A stretch of 64,000 nucleotides of DNA, from assembly GCA_947474545.1 (NCBI GenBank), contig CANJJI010000004.1:1-64000 (forward strand), written 5' to 3'. The stretch's first letter is position 1. Every line of letters begins with the position of its first letter. Source of the DNA: Beijerinckiaceae bacterium. GTDB lineage: Bacteria > Pseudomonadota > Alphaproteobacteria > Rhizobiales > Beijerinckiaceae. A model generated the notes under the pieces. That model saw only the letters and a program-made list of their open reading frames with translations, did no database searches and had not been told where the DNA came from. This document shows, piece after piece, positions 17,737 to 25,935 of the stretch. A program made the translations under genes and the position numbers.

Positions 17737-19386
17737 TCACACAGCGGATATCCGGGTTTCGCTTGAGCCAATTTCAGAATGTCCGCAAATACGCGCGACA
17801 ATCGCTTTGGCCGAAAGCTCTGCAAATTCTCCTCGCCAGGCAATATGTTGATCTGGCCGTATGAGAACCAATGGTGCGCTGTAAAGTTCATGCAATCGCG
17901 GGTCTTGTGGCGCGATAGTGCGCAGCGGCGCTTTGATATCTGCAAAAGCTTGTTGTAACGCGCTTATGAATTCATCATCGGGATCATCGCCAATAACCAG
18001 CAGAGTGAAGCCAAGTCCAAAATGATCGTAAAGAGAAGACCCATCGGCGAGCCAGAGATGGGGAGCAAGGCATCCGGGATGAGCCGAGGGGATGTATGTG
18101 GTCGAGAGCGGCGGCGGCTTCGTCCCATCTGGCGCGACAAGCGGCGAACCTGAATAATTGACGCCGAGTACTATGCCCAGAGTGTGGAATTCTGCGGCTT
18201 TTGCTTTGAGAATGTTTTCACCCATTCGCTGCCGGACGAATTCGCCTTCGGAGGAATTTTCTTCTAGCTTGTCATGCAGAAGGTGCTGGCTTTGAACAGC
18301 GAGATTGCTGACAGCCTCGTTCATCACGACATCATGGACGGGGCGGCGCTCCTGTTCGTAGGACGTCAGCAATCCCGCTCCGCCCCAACCTTGCAACACT
18401 GCAGCCAGCTTCCAGCCGATATCGACAGCGTCCGAGATGCCCATGTTCATGCCGTAACCGCCAAAGGGCGGATGTACATGACAGGCATCACCTGCCAGAA
18501 AAATGCGTCCGCCGCCATAGCTCTCTGCGCTCGCGCGGCTTGCTGTCCAGTAGTCGGCGGCGATGATTTCGGCTTCGACGGGACGTCCCACGGCCGCTTC
18601 CAGCCTATTGAAGATCTCGGGCCTGGTGAGTTCCTCTTCGCCTGGCCGAAGCACGGTCATGAAAGCCCAGAGATCGCCGGTATCCATTTGCCCGAGGGCT
18701 CCCGGGCTTTCGGGGTTCACGATCCAGTAGATGAACGCTTCACGTTCCGGTTTCGATTGTCCGAGTTGCGGGCATTTGATGATGACGTTGAGGAAATTGC
18801 CGAGATCGCGTTCGCCATTCATGGCAATGCCAAGTGCGCGCCGGACGGTGCTGCCGGGTCCGTCGGCCCCTATCACATAGTCAACGGATAACGTCTCAGC
18901 GGCGCCGGTAGCTCCATTTCTGATTTGCACCTTTACATCATCGACAGATTGATGAACGTCAGTGACCTCTGCGTTGAGCCGAATGACGACATTTGGCAGG
19001 GTGGTGAGCTTTTCGCGAAGGACAGCCTCGACCTTGTATTGCGGGATCCATTGCGCATGTTCGCTAAAGCGTTCATCGCGTTTTTTCGCGGTGAAGAATG
19101 CATTTTCAAAACAGGCAAGTTCGTAGCCGAACAACCTGGTCTTGAAGAGGATATCGGGAGGGCAGTCTGCGGCAAGCGGCGCCATCTCGCGCAGCCGGCT
19201 TGCAATGCCCCACCGGCGCATATGTTCGACAGTGCGCACATGCGTAGTTTTGGCGCGCGGGTGCCAGCCCGCGCGCTCCTGTTTTTCAAGGACTAATACA
19301 CTTATGCCGCGCAAGCCTAGTTCCAGCGCAGCGGCGAGACCCACAGGCCCTGCCCCAACGATGATAACCTGGGCATCGCGGGGCAT
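17737..19386 (-). CDS. FAD-dependent aromatic monooxygenase (TfdB/PheA-like)
   Basis: A 549-residue flavoprotein hydroxylase. The dinucleotide motif GAGPVG is at residues 11-16, the DG motif ADGPGS near 165 and the GD motif GDACHVHPPFGG near 290. The last 150 residues are the thioredoxin-like domain typical of phenol hydroxylase relatives. It inserts one oxygen atom into a phenolic ring using NAD(P)H. I trimmed a longer open frame to ATG at 19386, where FAD-binding begins directly, which leaves a four-base gap to the stop of the MetE-like gene. That spacing means translational coupling. A paralogue lies at 31225 and shares the C-terminal IRPDQ motif. Confidence 0.9.
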   Translation of the reverse strand: MPRDAQVIIVGAGPVGLAAALELGLRGISVLVLEKQERAGWHPRAKTTHVRTVEHMRRWGIASRLREMAPLAADCPPDILFKTRLFGYELACFENAFFTAKKRDERFSEHAQWIPQYKVEAVLREKLTTLPNVVIRLNAEVTDVHQSVDDVKVQIRNGATGAAETLSVDYVIGADGPGSTVRRALGIAMNGERDLGNFLNVIIKCPQLGQSKPEREAFIYWIVNPESPGALGQMDTGDLWAFMTVLRPGEEELTRPEIFNRLEAAVGRPVEAEIIAADYWTASRASAESYGGGRIFLAGDACHVHPPFGGYGMNMGISDAVDIGWKLAAVLQGWGGAGLLTSYEQERRPVHDVVMNEAVSNLAVQSQHLLHDKLEENSSEGEFVRQRMGENILKAKAAEFHTLGIVLGVNYSGSPLVAPDGTKPPPLSTTYIPSAHPGCLAPHLWLADGSSLYDHFGLGFTLLVIGDDPDDEFISALQQAFADIKAPLRTIAPQDPRLHELYSAPLVLIRPDQHIAWRGEFAELSAKAIVARICGHSEIGSSETRISAV

Positions 19387-19390
19387 GGGG

Positions 19391-20548
19391 CTACTTGGCC
19401 CAGAGCTTCTTTGATGCGATGGCGGCGCCTTCCGACATGGCCTTGAATTTTTCCCACATGACCTTGGGATTGACTTCCGGTTTGTAGGTTGCCTGAGACG
19501 AGAAGCCACAATCAGCGCCCGCGATCACGTTTTCACGGCCGCACAGATTTGCGAAACGTGTTAGCCGTTCGGCGACCAGTTCGGGATGTTCGATGATATT
19601 GCTGGCATGGGTGATGACGCCGGGGATGATGATCTGCCCGGGCTGCAATTTGACAGTCTCGAAAACATGATACTCGTGTTCGTGACGCACGTTACCTGCC
19701 TCGAATGAGAACGCCTGCGCGTTGATTTTAAGCATGTGTGGAATGACTTCCATCAGCGAAGCTTCGTGCAGACGCGGACCGTCGTTGATGCCGTAACAGG
19801 TATGAAAGCGAACCTTTTCTGCAGGAATGCCGCGCAAGGCATGATTGATCGATTCAACATACATGCCCGCTTTGCGCGCAAGCATCTTTGCATCGTCCCT
19901 GTAATCATAGACAATGTCGGACAGGAATGGGTCGTCCACTTGCAAAAGGAAGCCAGCATCAACAATCGCCTTGTATTCGGTGCGCATGGCTTCACCGAGC
20001 GCTTCAAAGAATTCTTCCTCGGTTTTATAATATTCGTTTTGTGCGACGCCGCTTGGCGCTGTAGACGGCACAAAGGCCTCTTCATATTTCAGGCCCGTCA
20101 GCGCGCTCTTGAGATTTTCAAGATCGCGTTTAAGAATCTCCTCGCCTTTATACTTCACTGCCCCTGTGCAGAACGCGGGCACGAAGGGCGCAACAGAGCC
20201 GCCGAGCATAGCGCGCTGAAAATAGTCCGCGTAATACTCAGGAAATGCGTCAACTTCCTTGGCAAACAGGCGCAACTTGCGTTCAGGCTTGCCTTCGATG
20301 CCGGTGAGACGTTCCTGAATGTAAGAGAAGAAGCCTGGTTTTGAAGTTTCACCGTCTGCGGGGATATCAACGCCGACCTCGATCTGTTTGCGGACGATTT
20401 CAGCAGTTGCGCTTTTCAGGCGGGCGTCATATTTCCCTTTGTCATAGTCGCGGCCCGAAAGTTTTTCACGCATCATATCGAGGAGATCATGGGGCCGCGG
20501 CAACGAGCCAGCGTGTGTGACGAGTATTCTGTTCGTGCTGTGCTTCAT
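19391..20548 (-). CDS. Cobalamin-independent methionine synthase II family protein (MetE C-domain-like)
   Basis: A 385-residue stand-alone relative of the catalytic half of MetE. The zinc-site residues align well: His249 and Cys251 (FHTCYG), Glu283 (SFEAGN) and Cys347 (ADCGFSS). It begins LVTHAGSLPRP. Full MetE is about 750 residues and has an N-terminal tetrahydrofolate domain, which is missing. Relatives of this short class include zinc-thiolate alkyl transferases, so methyl or alkyl transfer to or from a thiol is likely, while the methyl donor is unknown. It is coupled to the FAD hydroxylase gene (four-base gap), and AAGGAGGAG precedes the start. A paralogue of identical length is at 55409. 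Confidence 0.87.
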   Translation of the reverse strand: MKHSTNRILVTHAGSLPRPHDLLDMMREKLSGRDYDKGKYDARLKSATAEIVRKQIEVGVDIPADGETSKPGFFSYIQERLTGIEGKPERKLRLFAKEVDAFPEYYADYFQRAMLGGSVAPFVPAFCTGAVKYKGEEILKRDLENLKSALTGLKYEEAFVPSTAPSGVAQNEYYKTEEEFFEALGEAMRTEYKAIVDAGFLLQVDDPFLSDIVYDYRDDAKMLARKAGMYVESINHALRGIPAEKVRFHTCYGINDGPRLHEASLMEVIPHMLKINAQAFSFEAGNVRHEHEYHVFETVKLQPGQIIIPGVITHASNIIEHPELVAERLTRFANLCGRENVIAGADCGFSSQATYKPEVNPKVMWEKFKAMSEGAAIASKKLWAK

Positions 20549-20573
20549 TGTGCGTCTCCTCCTTGTTCACCGA

Positions 20574-20596
20574 TATTCCGTACCGGTGATTTCGCG
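20574..20596. promoter_or_regulatory. Small palindrome upstream of the MetE-like gene
   Basis: TCACCG and CGGTGA arms separated by 11 bases lie about 25 bases ahead of the MetE-like start, close to its ribosome site. It could be an operator or an RNA hairpin. No riboswitch fold that I know could be recognised in this 174-base gap. Confidence 0.2.
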
Positions 20597-20722
20597 GCAG
20601 CAAGCTAACATATTGCATGTTGTTGAATAGAAGAAATCGTGCGGTTTTATTGATGGGCACTTGACCACTGAGTGGGCAGCGTCTTGCGGACTTGCTGTAA
20701 CTTTCAAAATTGTGCAACCGCC

Positions 20723-21517
20723 TCACACCGGGTTCGTTGTCGTTCCCTTGAACGCGAGATAGCCGCCGTCCAGCAAGAGATCCGTACCTGTCATAAACGC
20801 CGATTCATCGCTTGAAAGAAAAATCGCTCCTGCGGCGATTTCTTCGGTCTTTCCGGTTCTCCCGACGAGATAGGCGGGGCCCTTGGCGGCATTGGCTTCC
20901 TCGCGGCTTTTGAAGCGCTGCATGGCGGCGCGCAGCGTATCTATCGCTCCGGGCGAAATGGAATTGGCGCGGATGTTGTCCTTGCCGAAATCGATGGCGA
21001 GACATTTGGTGAGCTGCAGCACTGCACCCTTGGACGAACAATAGGCGGGACGTCTGGGCATTCCGATGTGGCCGTGTGACGATGCAATATTTACGATTGT
21101 GCCGCCGCCTGCGCGGCGCATTTCGCCAACCGCATATTTGCACATGAGGAACATGCCGGTGAGATTGACGTCGAATGCAGAGCGCCAGTTTTCCAGCGAC
21201 AGTTCTTCGACTGTACCGAGCGGAGTGGCTGCAGCCGCGACATTGGCCAGCGTGGTCAGTTTCCCGAAGGCGTCCACGGCGGATTTGACAACGTGTTCGC
21301 ACTGGGCAGGGTTGGTGACGTCGAGGGCTGTCGCTGTGGCGCGGCCACCGCCGGTCTTGATGTCATCGGCTACAGCTTGCGCCTTTTCCAAACTGATGTC
21401 GGCAACAAGAACTTCTGCTCCCTCTGCAGCGTATCGGCGGGCGATAGCGCTGCCGATTTCTCCCCCACCGCCGGTGACTATTGCAACGCGTCCTTCGAGT
21501 AAAAACGGTCTGGCCAT
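20723..21517 (-). CDS. SDR family oxidoreductase
   Basis: A 264-residue short-chain dehydrogenase. The cofactor motif TGGGGEIG starts near residue 16, the catalytic Ser is in NIASSHGH and Tyr-Lys in YCSSKGA. The final GGYLAFKG segment is the usual closing strand. The acidic residue after the second strand (ADIS) suggests NAD rather than NADP. It is the most upstream gene of the minus-strand cluster that runs to 11727, separated from the MetE-like gene by 174 bases, so it may have a separate promoter. RBS is GGGGGGA. Probably a dehydrogenation step on a ring diol or alcohol product. Confidence 0.88.
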   Translation of the reverse strand: MARPFLLEGRVAIVTGGGGEIGSAIARRYAAEGAEVLVADISLEKAQAVADDIKTGGGRATATALDVTNPAQCEHVVKSAVDAFGKLTTLANVAAAATPLGTVEELSLENWRSAFDVNLTGMFLMCKYAVGEMRRAGGGTIVNIASSHGHIGMPRRPAYCSSKGAVLQLTKCLAIDFGKDNIRANSISPGAIDTLRAAMQRFKSREEANAAKGPAYLVGRTGKTEEIAAGAIFLSSDESAFMTGTDLLLDGGYLAFKGTTTNPV

Positions 21518-21710
21518 GGTCCCCCCTGTTGTAAGCTTGTTTGGAGGACATCAGTGCATAAAGTAGGTCGTGTAAACAACTGGGATATATTACCCGATCT
21601 GAATAGGGTGAATTAAATTCAAGACAAAATGAAGTTGTAAAAAGTCGCCGCCGAATTCAAGCTTGGGAATATTGCTTCAAGGCTCGGAATTTATTTCGCT
21701 TCCGAGCCAG

Positions 21711-22289
21711 TCAGGCTTCGCCGTCGATTTCGGCCGGTGGCTCAACAATAATATATTTTCCGGCGATGTTCACTTCAGGAACAGCAGCTTTTGTGAAAGG
21801 TACCATGCGGCTTTCGGCGGTGCCTGCGTCGATTTCCAGGATATCGCCAGCACCGAAATTGACCACGTTCAGGACTCGACCGAAACGTTCGCCACTTTTG
21901 AGCCGGGCCTCCAGGCCAATGAGATCCGTGAGGTAATATTCGTCTTCTTCTGGCGGGGGAAGTTGCAAACGGTTGACAAATATCTCTTGATTGACAAGCG
22001 TTTCGGCTGAGTCACGATTGTCGATGCCTGAAATCCGGGCAACTAACATGTCATCTTTGATGTGCCGCACATTTGATAGGCGAAATTGCCGGGAATTGTC
22101 GCGATTTACGAGTTCACCATAGCGTGCAATCGCCAATGGTTCAGCTGTGAATGACTTGATGCGTATTTCGCCGCGCACACCGTGCGCTGCGCCAAATCTG
22201 CCCACCAAAATCAGATTCTTAGGGCCAGAAGGCGATTTTCTGGGTTGGGCCGCGTCGGGATGGGTGGACTTATCCGGCTGCCGGCTCAT
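21711..22289 (-). CDS. rimM: Ribosome maturation factor RimM
   Basis: A 192-residue factor that binds S19 and helps 16S rRNA 3' domain processing in 30S assembly. The N-terminal RimM beta barrel starts LVGRFGAAHGVRGEIRI and the PRC-barrel half holds YYLTDLIGLEA, both canonical. The N-terminal 24 residues are a hydrophilic extension. Upstream on the same strand is rpsP, as usual. Downstream, where trmD and rplS are expected, there is instead a 193-base gap and an SDR gene. A perfect 14-base hairpin stands just ahead of the start. Confidence 0.95.
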   Translation of the reverse strand: MSRQPDKSTHPDAAQPRKSPSGPKNLILVGRFGAAHGVRGEIRIKSFTAEPLAIARYGELVNRDNSRQFRLSNVRHIKDDMLVARISGIDNRDSAETLVNQEIFVNRLQLPPPEEDEYYLTDLIGLEARLKSGERFGRVLNVVNFGAGDILEIDAGTAESRMVPFTKAAVPEVNIAGKYIIVEPPAEIDGEA

Positions 22290-22302
22290 TGCAATAGCCC
22301 GA

Positions 22303-22333
22303 GATCTGCCTGCAATCTCATTGCAGGCAGATC
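22303..22333 (-). promoter_or_regulatory. Perfect 14-base hairpin between rpsP and rimM
   Basis: Arms 22303-22316 and 22320-22333 are exact reverse complements with a three-base loop. On the minus-strand mRNA it starts 46 bases after the rpsP stop and ends 13 bases before the rimM ATG. There is no T run, so it is unlikely to be an efficient intrinsic terminator; mRNA processing, 3' protection of rpsP mRNA or control of rimM translation are possible. Confidence 0.6.
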
Positions 22334-22379
22334 AGGATGGGTTTCAAATACGGCGATGCGCTTCATGAAGCGCGAACTC

Positions 22380-22754
22380 TCAGCTTTCGGCAGGTTCGGC
22401 GGCGGCAGCGGCTGCTTTTTCCGCAGCTGCGGCGTTGGCTGCAGCGCGTTCCTGAGCCTTCTTCTTGGGAAGAGCTTTTTCCGGATTGTTGCGGGCTTCG
22501 CGCTTGCCGATGCCGACAGTCTCGAGCAGGCGTGCGACGCGATCCGTCGGCTGAGCGCCCTTGGCAACCCAGGCTGCAGCCTTTTCCGCATCCAGCACGA
22601 GACGCAAAGCGTCGTCCTTCGCCTTCAGCGGATCGAACGTGCCGAGCTTTTCGATGAAACGGCCATCTCTGGGCGAGCGGCCATCGGCCACGACGATGCG
22701 ATAGAACGGGCGCTTCTTGGCGCCGCCACGGGCGAGGCGAATTTTTACGGTCAT
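22380..22754 (-). CDS. rpsP: 30S ribosomal protein S16
   Basis: A 124-residue S16. The opening [22 protein letters not shown] is diagnostic (shortened here to its first motif VKIRLARGG). The core ends near residue 85 and is followed by an Ala-, Glu- and Lys-rich tail of about 40 residues, a known feature of alphaproteobacterial S16. It contacts 16S rRNA in the 30S body and is required for assembly. It is placed between ffh (103 bases upstream) and rimM on the minus strand, in the standard order. Confidence 0.97.
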   Translation of the reverse strand: MTVKIRLARGGAKKRPFYRIVVADGRSPRDGRFIEKLGTFDPLKAKDDALRLVLDAEKAAAWVAKGAQPTDRVARLLETVGIGKREARNNPEKALPKKKAQERAAANAAAAEKAAAAAAEPAES

Positions 22755-22798
22755 GCTTTGTGCCTTTCGTTGCTTTCCAATGTTTCAAAAGCGGATAG

Positions 22799-22855
22799 CG
22801 AATAGTGAGCAGCGAATAGAGGTTGTCCTATTCGTTATTCGCTACTCACTATTCG
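22799..22855. repeat. Inverted repeat between ffh and rpsP
   Basis: Arms 22799-22817 and 22837-22855 are 19 bases with one mismatch (CGAATAGTGAG and its complement), enclosing nested ATTCG repeats. It begins three bases past the ffh stop. It probably ends or stabilises the ffh transcript. The repeated CTATTCG units look like a mobile intergenic repeat rather than a one-off terminator. Confidence 0.55.
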
Positions 22856-22857
22856 TC

Positions 22858-24426
22858 TCATTTCTTCTTCCCGAACGGGTTGAACCCACCGGAAAATCCT
22901 CCGCCAAGTCCCGGCAGCTTCACGCCGCCCAGTCCTGGCAAACCTGTTTGCGGTCCGCCCAGCAATCCCGGCGGCGGCGCTTCGGGCAGTTTGGGCATTT
23001 GTGCGGGGAGATTGCCGCCGCCCATCTGCTTTTTCATCTCCTCGATCTGTTCTGGGGTTGGCGTGGGCATGCCGCCGCCAATGCCGAACATCTGCGCCAT
23101 CTTGGCCATGGGCCCGCGCTTGCCCGCCTGCTGCCCCATCATCTTCATCATGTCAGCCATTTGGCGATGCTGTTTGAGAAGCTTGTTGAGATCTTCCACT
23201 TTCATGCCGGCGCCAGCGGCAATGCGCTTCTTGCGGGATGCTTTCAAAATATCGGGATTGCGCCGCTCCAACGGGGTCATTGAGAGAATGATCGCGCGCT
23301 GGCGCTTGATCGTTTTTTCGTTGATATTCGCATTGGCCATTTGATCCTTGATCTTGGCAACGCCGGGCATCAGCCCCATCAAGCCGCCAAGACCGCCCAT
23401 CTTTTCGATCTGGGCGAGCTGGTCGCCCATATCGTTGAGATCGAACTTGCCCTTGCGCATCCGCTCGGCCATGGCCGCGGCTTTTTCCGCGTCGATATTC
23501 GCGGCGGCCTTTTCGACCAGGGCGACGATGTCGCCCATTCCGAGAATGCGGTTGGCAATACGCGAGGGCTGGAATTCGTCGAGGTCGTCGACCTTTTCAC
23601 CTGTGCCGATGAGCTTGATCGGCTTGCCGGTCACGGCGCGCATGGAGAGTGCGGCACCGCCGCGCCCATCGCCGTCCATGCGGGTCAGCACAATGCCGGT
23701 GATTCCCACGCTTTCGTTGAAATTACGGGCGAGATTGACTGCGTCCTGGCCTGTCAGAGAATCCGCAACAAGCAGGATTTCATGGGGGTTGGCGGCGGCC
23801 TTGATCTCCGCCATTTCCTGCATCAGGGGTTCGTCGATGTGGGTGCGGCCAGCGGTATCCAGCAGGACAACATCATAGCCCTGCAACCGCGCGGCCTGTT
23901 CGGCGCGGCGGGCGATCTGTACCGGCGTTTCGCCTGCGACAATCGGCAGGGTTTCGATGCCAATCTGGCGGCCCAGTACCGCGAGTTGTTCCTGAGCGGC
24001 TGGGCGTTTCACGTCGAGCGACGCCATCAACACCTTGCGCTTGTAACGATCGGTCAGGCGCTTGGCGATTTTTGCAGAGGTGGTGGTTTTACCAGCGCCC
24101 TGAAGGCCGACCATCATGATGGCGACCGGCGGCGCTGCGTTCAGATTGATCGGTTCGCCTTCGCCGCCAAGGGTTTCGACGAGCACGTCATTGACGATCT
24201 TGACGACCATCTGGCCCGGCGTGACAGATTTGACGACATTGACGCCAACAGCCTGCGCGCGGACTTTTTCAGTAAATTCGCGCACGACTTCGAGCGCCAC
24301 GTCCGCCTCTAGCAGCGCCCGGCGAATTTCGCGCATGGCAGCGTTCACATCAGCTTCGCTCAGGGCGCCGCGGCGTGTCAGACTGTCAAATATGCCGGAG
24401 AGCTTTTGACTGAGGCTCTCGAACAT
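22858..24426 (-). CDS. ffh: Signal recognition particle protein
   Basis: A 522-residue SRP54 homologue that binds 4.5S RNA and signal sequences and docks with FtsY. The N domain is followed by the GTPase G domain with P-loop GLQGAGKTTT at 107-116, DTAGR near 191 and TRMDGDGRGG near 249, then a methionine-rich M domain (MADMMKMMG). The C-terminal tail is long, rich in Pro and Gly, with GGGxPxP and GLPGLGG repeats, longer than in E. coli but common in this order. It is the first gene of ffh-rpsP-rimM. Its partner ftsY is also in this window at 44893. Confidence 0.97.
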   Translation of the reverse strand: MFESLSQKLSGIFDSLTRRGALSEADVNAAMREIRRALLEADVALEVVREFTEKVRAQAVGVNVVKSVTPGQMVVKIVNDVLVETLGGEGEPINLNAAPPVAIMMVGLQGAGKTTTSAKIAKRLTDRYKRKVLMASLDVKRPAAQEQLAVLGRQIGIETLPIVAGETPVQIARRAEQAARLQGYDVVLLDTAGRTHIDEPLMQEMAEIKAAANPHEILLVADSLTGQDAVNLARNFNESVGITGIVLTRMDGDGRGGAALSMRAVTGKPIKLIGTGEKVDDLDEFQPSRIANRILGMGDIVALVEKAAANIDAEKAAAMAERMRKGKFDLNDMGDQLAQIEKMGGLGGLMGLMPGVAKIKDQMANANINEKTIKRQRAIILSMTPLERRNPDILKASRKKRIAAGAGMKVEDLNKLLKQHRQMADMMKMMGQQAGKRGPMAKMAQMFGIGGGMPTPTPEQIEEMKKQMGGGNLPAQMPKLPEAPPPGLLGGPQTGLPGLGGVKLPGLGGGFSGGFNPFGKKK

Positions 24427-24560
24427 GGGTTCGCTCCGTTAAGCGTGTCAAACCGCAAAGCACAAGCGCGCCCGGGGGCGCATCGCGCTGCCGGACGTTG
24501 ACCTCCTGCCTCAAGGGCTGGTCGGCTTCTGCGTTCAGGGTTCTGGACGAGAATATCCGG

Positions 24561-24589
24561 CTTTTAGGGGGGAGCAGCGGACAAGTCAA
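24561..24589 (-). promoter_or_regulatory. Candidate sigma-70 type promoter for ffh
   Basis: On the minus strand TTGACT (24584-24589) and TAAAAG (24561-24566) are separated by 17 bases, about 135 bases ahead of the ffh ATG. The match is five of six to the -35 and four of six to the -10 consensus. This is a sequence match only. Confidence 0.35.
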
Positions 24590-24682
24590 TGTAAACTGTT
24601 GGAATGTGCGTTCAAACACTGAAAATGGCTCCTGTTTGCCTCAATTTCGGGAAAAATCCTTTCCTTATTGGAGGCATTACCG

Positions 24683-25882
24683 ATGGTGCATAGCCTTTTG
24701 ATCCATTGCAGACCTTCGCCACTCACGCGCCTGAATTTGGCCGTGGCCGCGACCGGAGCCTTGTTGTTGGCGTTCACTGGCCCGAACAGAGCTATGGCGC
24801 AGATGGACGTCATTGACCCCAATCACTTCGGACTGCGACAGGAAATGCCGCTCCTGAAAGTTCAGGGTCCATCTGGGCCGTACCGTCTGGAACTCATGGT
24901 TGTGCGCTCTGCTGGCGCACAAGGTAAGCTGCCAATTGCCCTGATCACTCACGGCAAACCCCGCAACGCCGCGGAAATGGCAAAAGTGCGTGGTGAAACA
25001 ATGGTGCGCGAGGCTCGTGACATGGCCTATCGGGGATACCTTGCTGTTGCCGTTGTCCGGCGCGGATATGGACAATCGGACGGAACACCCGGCGTCGCCA
25101 GCAACGCCCCTTACCTTCAGTGCAATTCAGCAAGCTTGCAGAAATATTTCGAAGTTGAGGCCGATGATCTGGAAGCCGTTCTCAAGTCTATCGCCATCCG
25201 GCCCGATGCTGACGCCACCCGCGTTATCGCCATTGGCGGCTCTGTGGGTGGCGGCGTAGCGCTGGCGCTGGCCGCACGCAACCCGCAAGGCCTGTTGGGC
25301 GTAGTCAGCATTTCTGGCGGCGTGCGTTTGACTAACGCCGAGGGTCAGGTCGCTTGCCCCTATAACCATCTGGCTGAAGCCTATGGAAAGCTCGCCGTCA
25401 GTACGAAGGTCCCTTCGCTTTGGATTTATTCGCAGAATGACCGAACGTTCGACCCTTCTGTCGTTAAGATGCTCCACATCGCCTATTTAGCGGCGGGCGG
25501 CAAGGCGTCGTTGAGAATGATTCCGCCAATTGGCGAAGACGGCCATAACGCGATGCATTTGGCCGACGGTCGCAAGCACTGGCTCACACAATTCGATATT
25601 TTTGCTGTCGACAACAGATTACCCACATGGAGCGTCGAGCACACAAACCTTGCCATGCAGCTGACTAAATTACCTACCAAATACCGCCCCTTCATGGCGG
25701 AATATTTTTCGGCCTACACGCCCAAGGTTCTAGTGCAGGCACCAAATGGCAATGTGTCATTCAATGCCGACACGCGGAGCCTGTTCAACGCGCGCCAATC
25801 AGCTCTTGAGGCCTGTCAAAAAGCTGCCGGCGCCCAATGTCGCGTAGTGCTCGAAAACTTTGCACCGCCGCTCGGACAGTAG
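24683..25882 (+). CDS. Secreted alpha/beta hydrolase (prolyl-oligopeptidase/DLH-like)
   Basis: A 399-residue exported hydrolase. A Sec signal of about 39 residues ends AMA-Q. The nucleophile Ser187 is in GGSVGGG, and RGYGQSDG and EADDLEAVL are typical of dienelactone-hydrolase-like and acyl-peptidase relatives. A candidate acid Asp lies near YSQNDRTF and His near EDGHNAMH. I chose ATG at 24683, which has GGAGG eight bases upstream, over the TTG at 24668. Two cysteine pairs in the mature part could form disulfides in the periplasm. Divergent from ffh, where dapF is often found in relatives. Substrate unknown. Confidence 0.82.
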   Translation: MVHSLLIHCRPSPLTRLNLAVAATGALLLAFTGPNRAMAQMDVIDPNHFGLRQEMPLLKVQGPSGPYRLELMVVRSAGAQGKLPIALITHGKPRNAAEMAKVRGETMVREARDMAYRGYLAVAVVRRGYGQSDGTPGVASNAPYLQCNSASLQKYFEVEADDLEAVLKSIAIRPDADATRVIAIGGSVGGGVALALAARNPQGLLGVVSISGGVRLTNAEGQVACPYNHLAEAYGKLAVSTKVPSLWIYSQNDRTFDPSVVKMLHIAYLAAGGKASLRMIPPIGEDGHNAMHLADGRKHWLTQFDIFAVDNRLPTWSVEHTNLAMQLTKLPTKYRPFMAEYFSAYTPKVLVQAPNGNVSFNADTRSLFNARQSALEACQKAAGAQCRVVLENFAPPLGQ

Positions 25883-25904
25883 CGACCACCACGGCTGAAA
25901 AAGT

Positions 25905-25920
25905 TACCTTGTGCAAGGTA
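25905..25920. terminator. Short hairpin between convergent genes
   Basis: A seven-base perfect inverted repeat with a two-base loop (TACCTTG and CAAGGTA) lies between the ends of the hydrolase and the small hypothetical gene. It is short and lacks a clear T run, so only weak support exists for termination. Confidence 0.3.
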
Positions 25921-25935
25921 GAAACCAGGCACGGG

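Noticed and set aside
20549-20722. SAM or cobalamin riboswitch upstream of the MetE-like gene
   Set aside because: Only short palindromes are visible, with no conserved riboswitch core that I can recognise.
23341-24312. 323-residue open frame antisense to ffh
   Set aside because: Shadow of ffh; the ffh frame has all diagnostic GTPase motifs.
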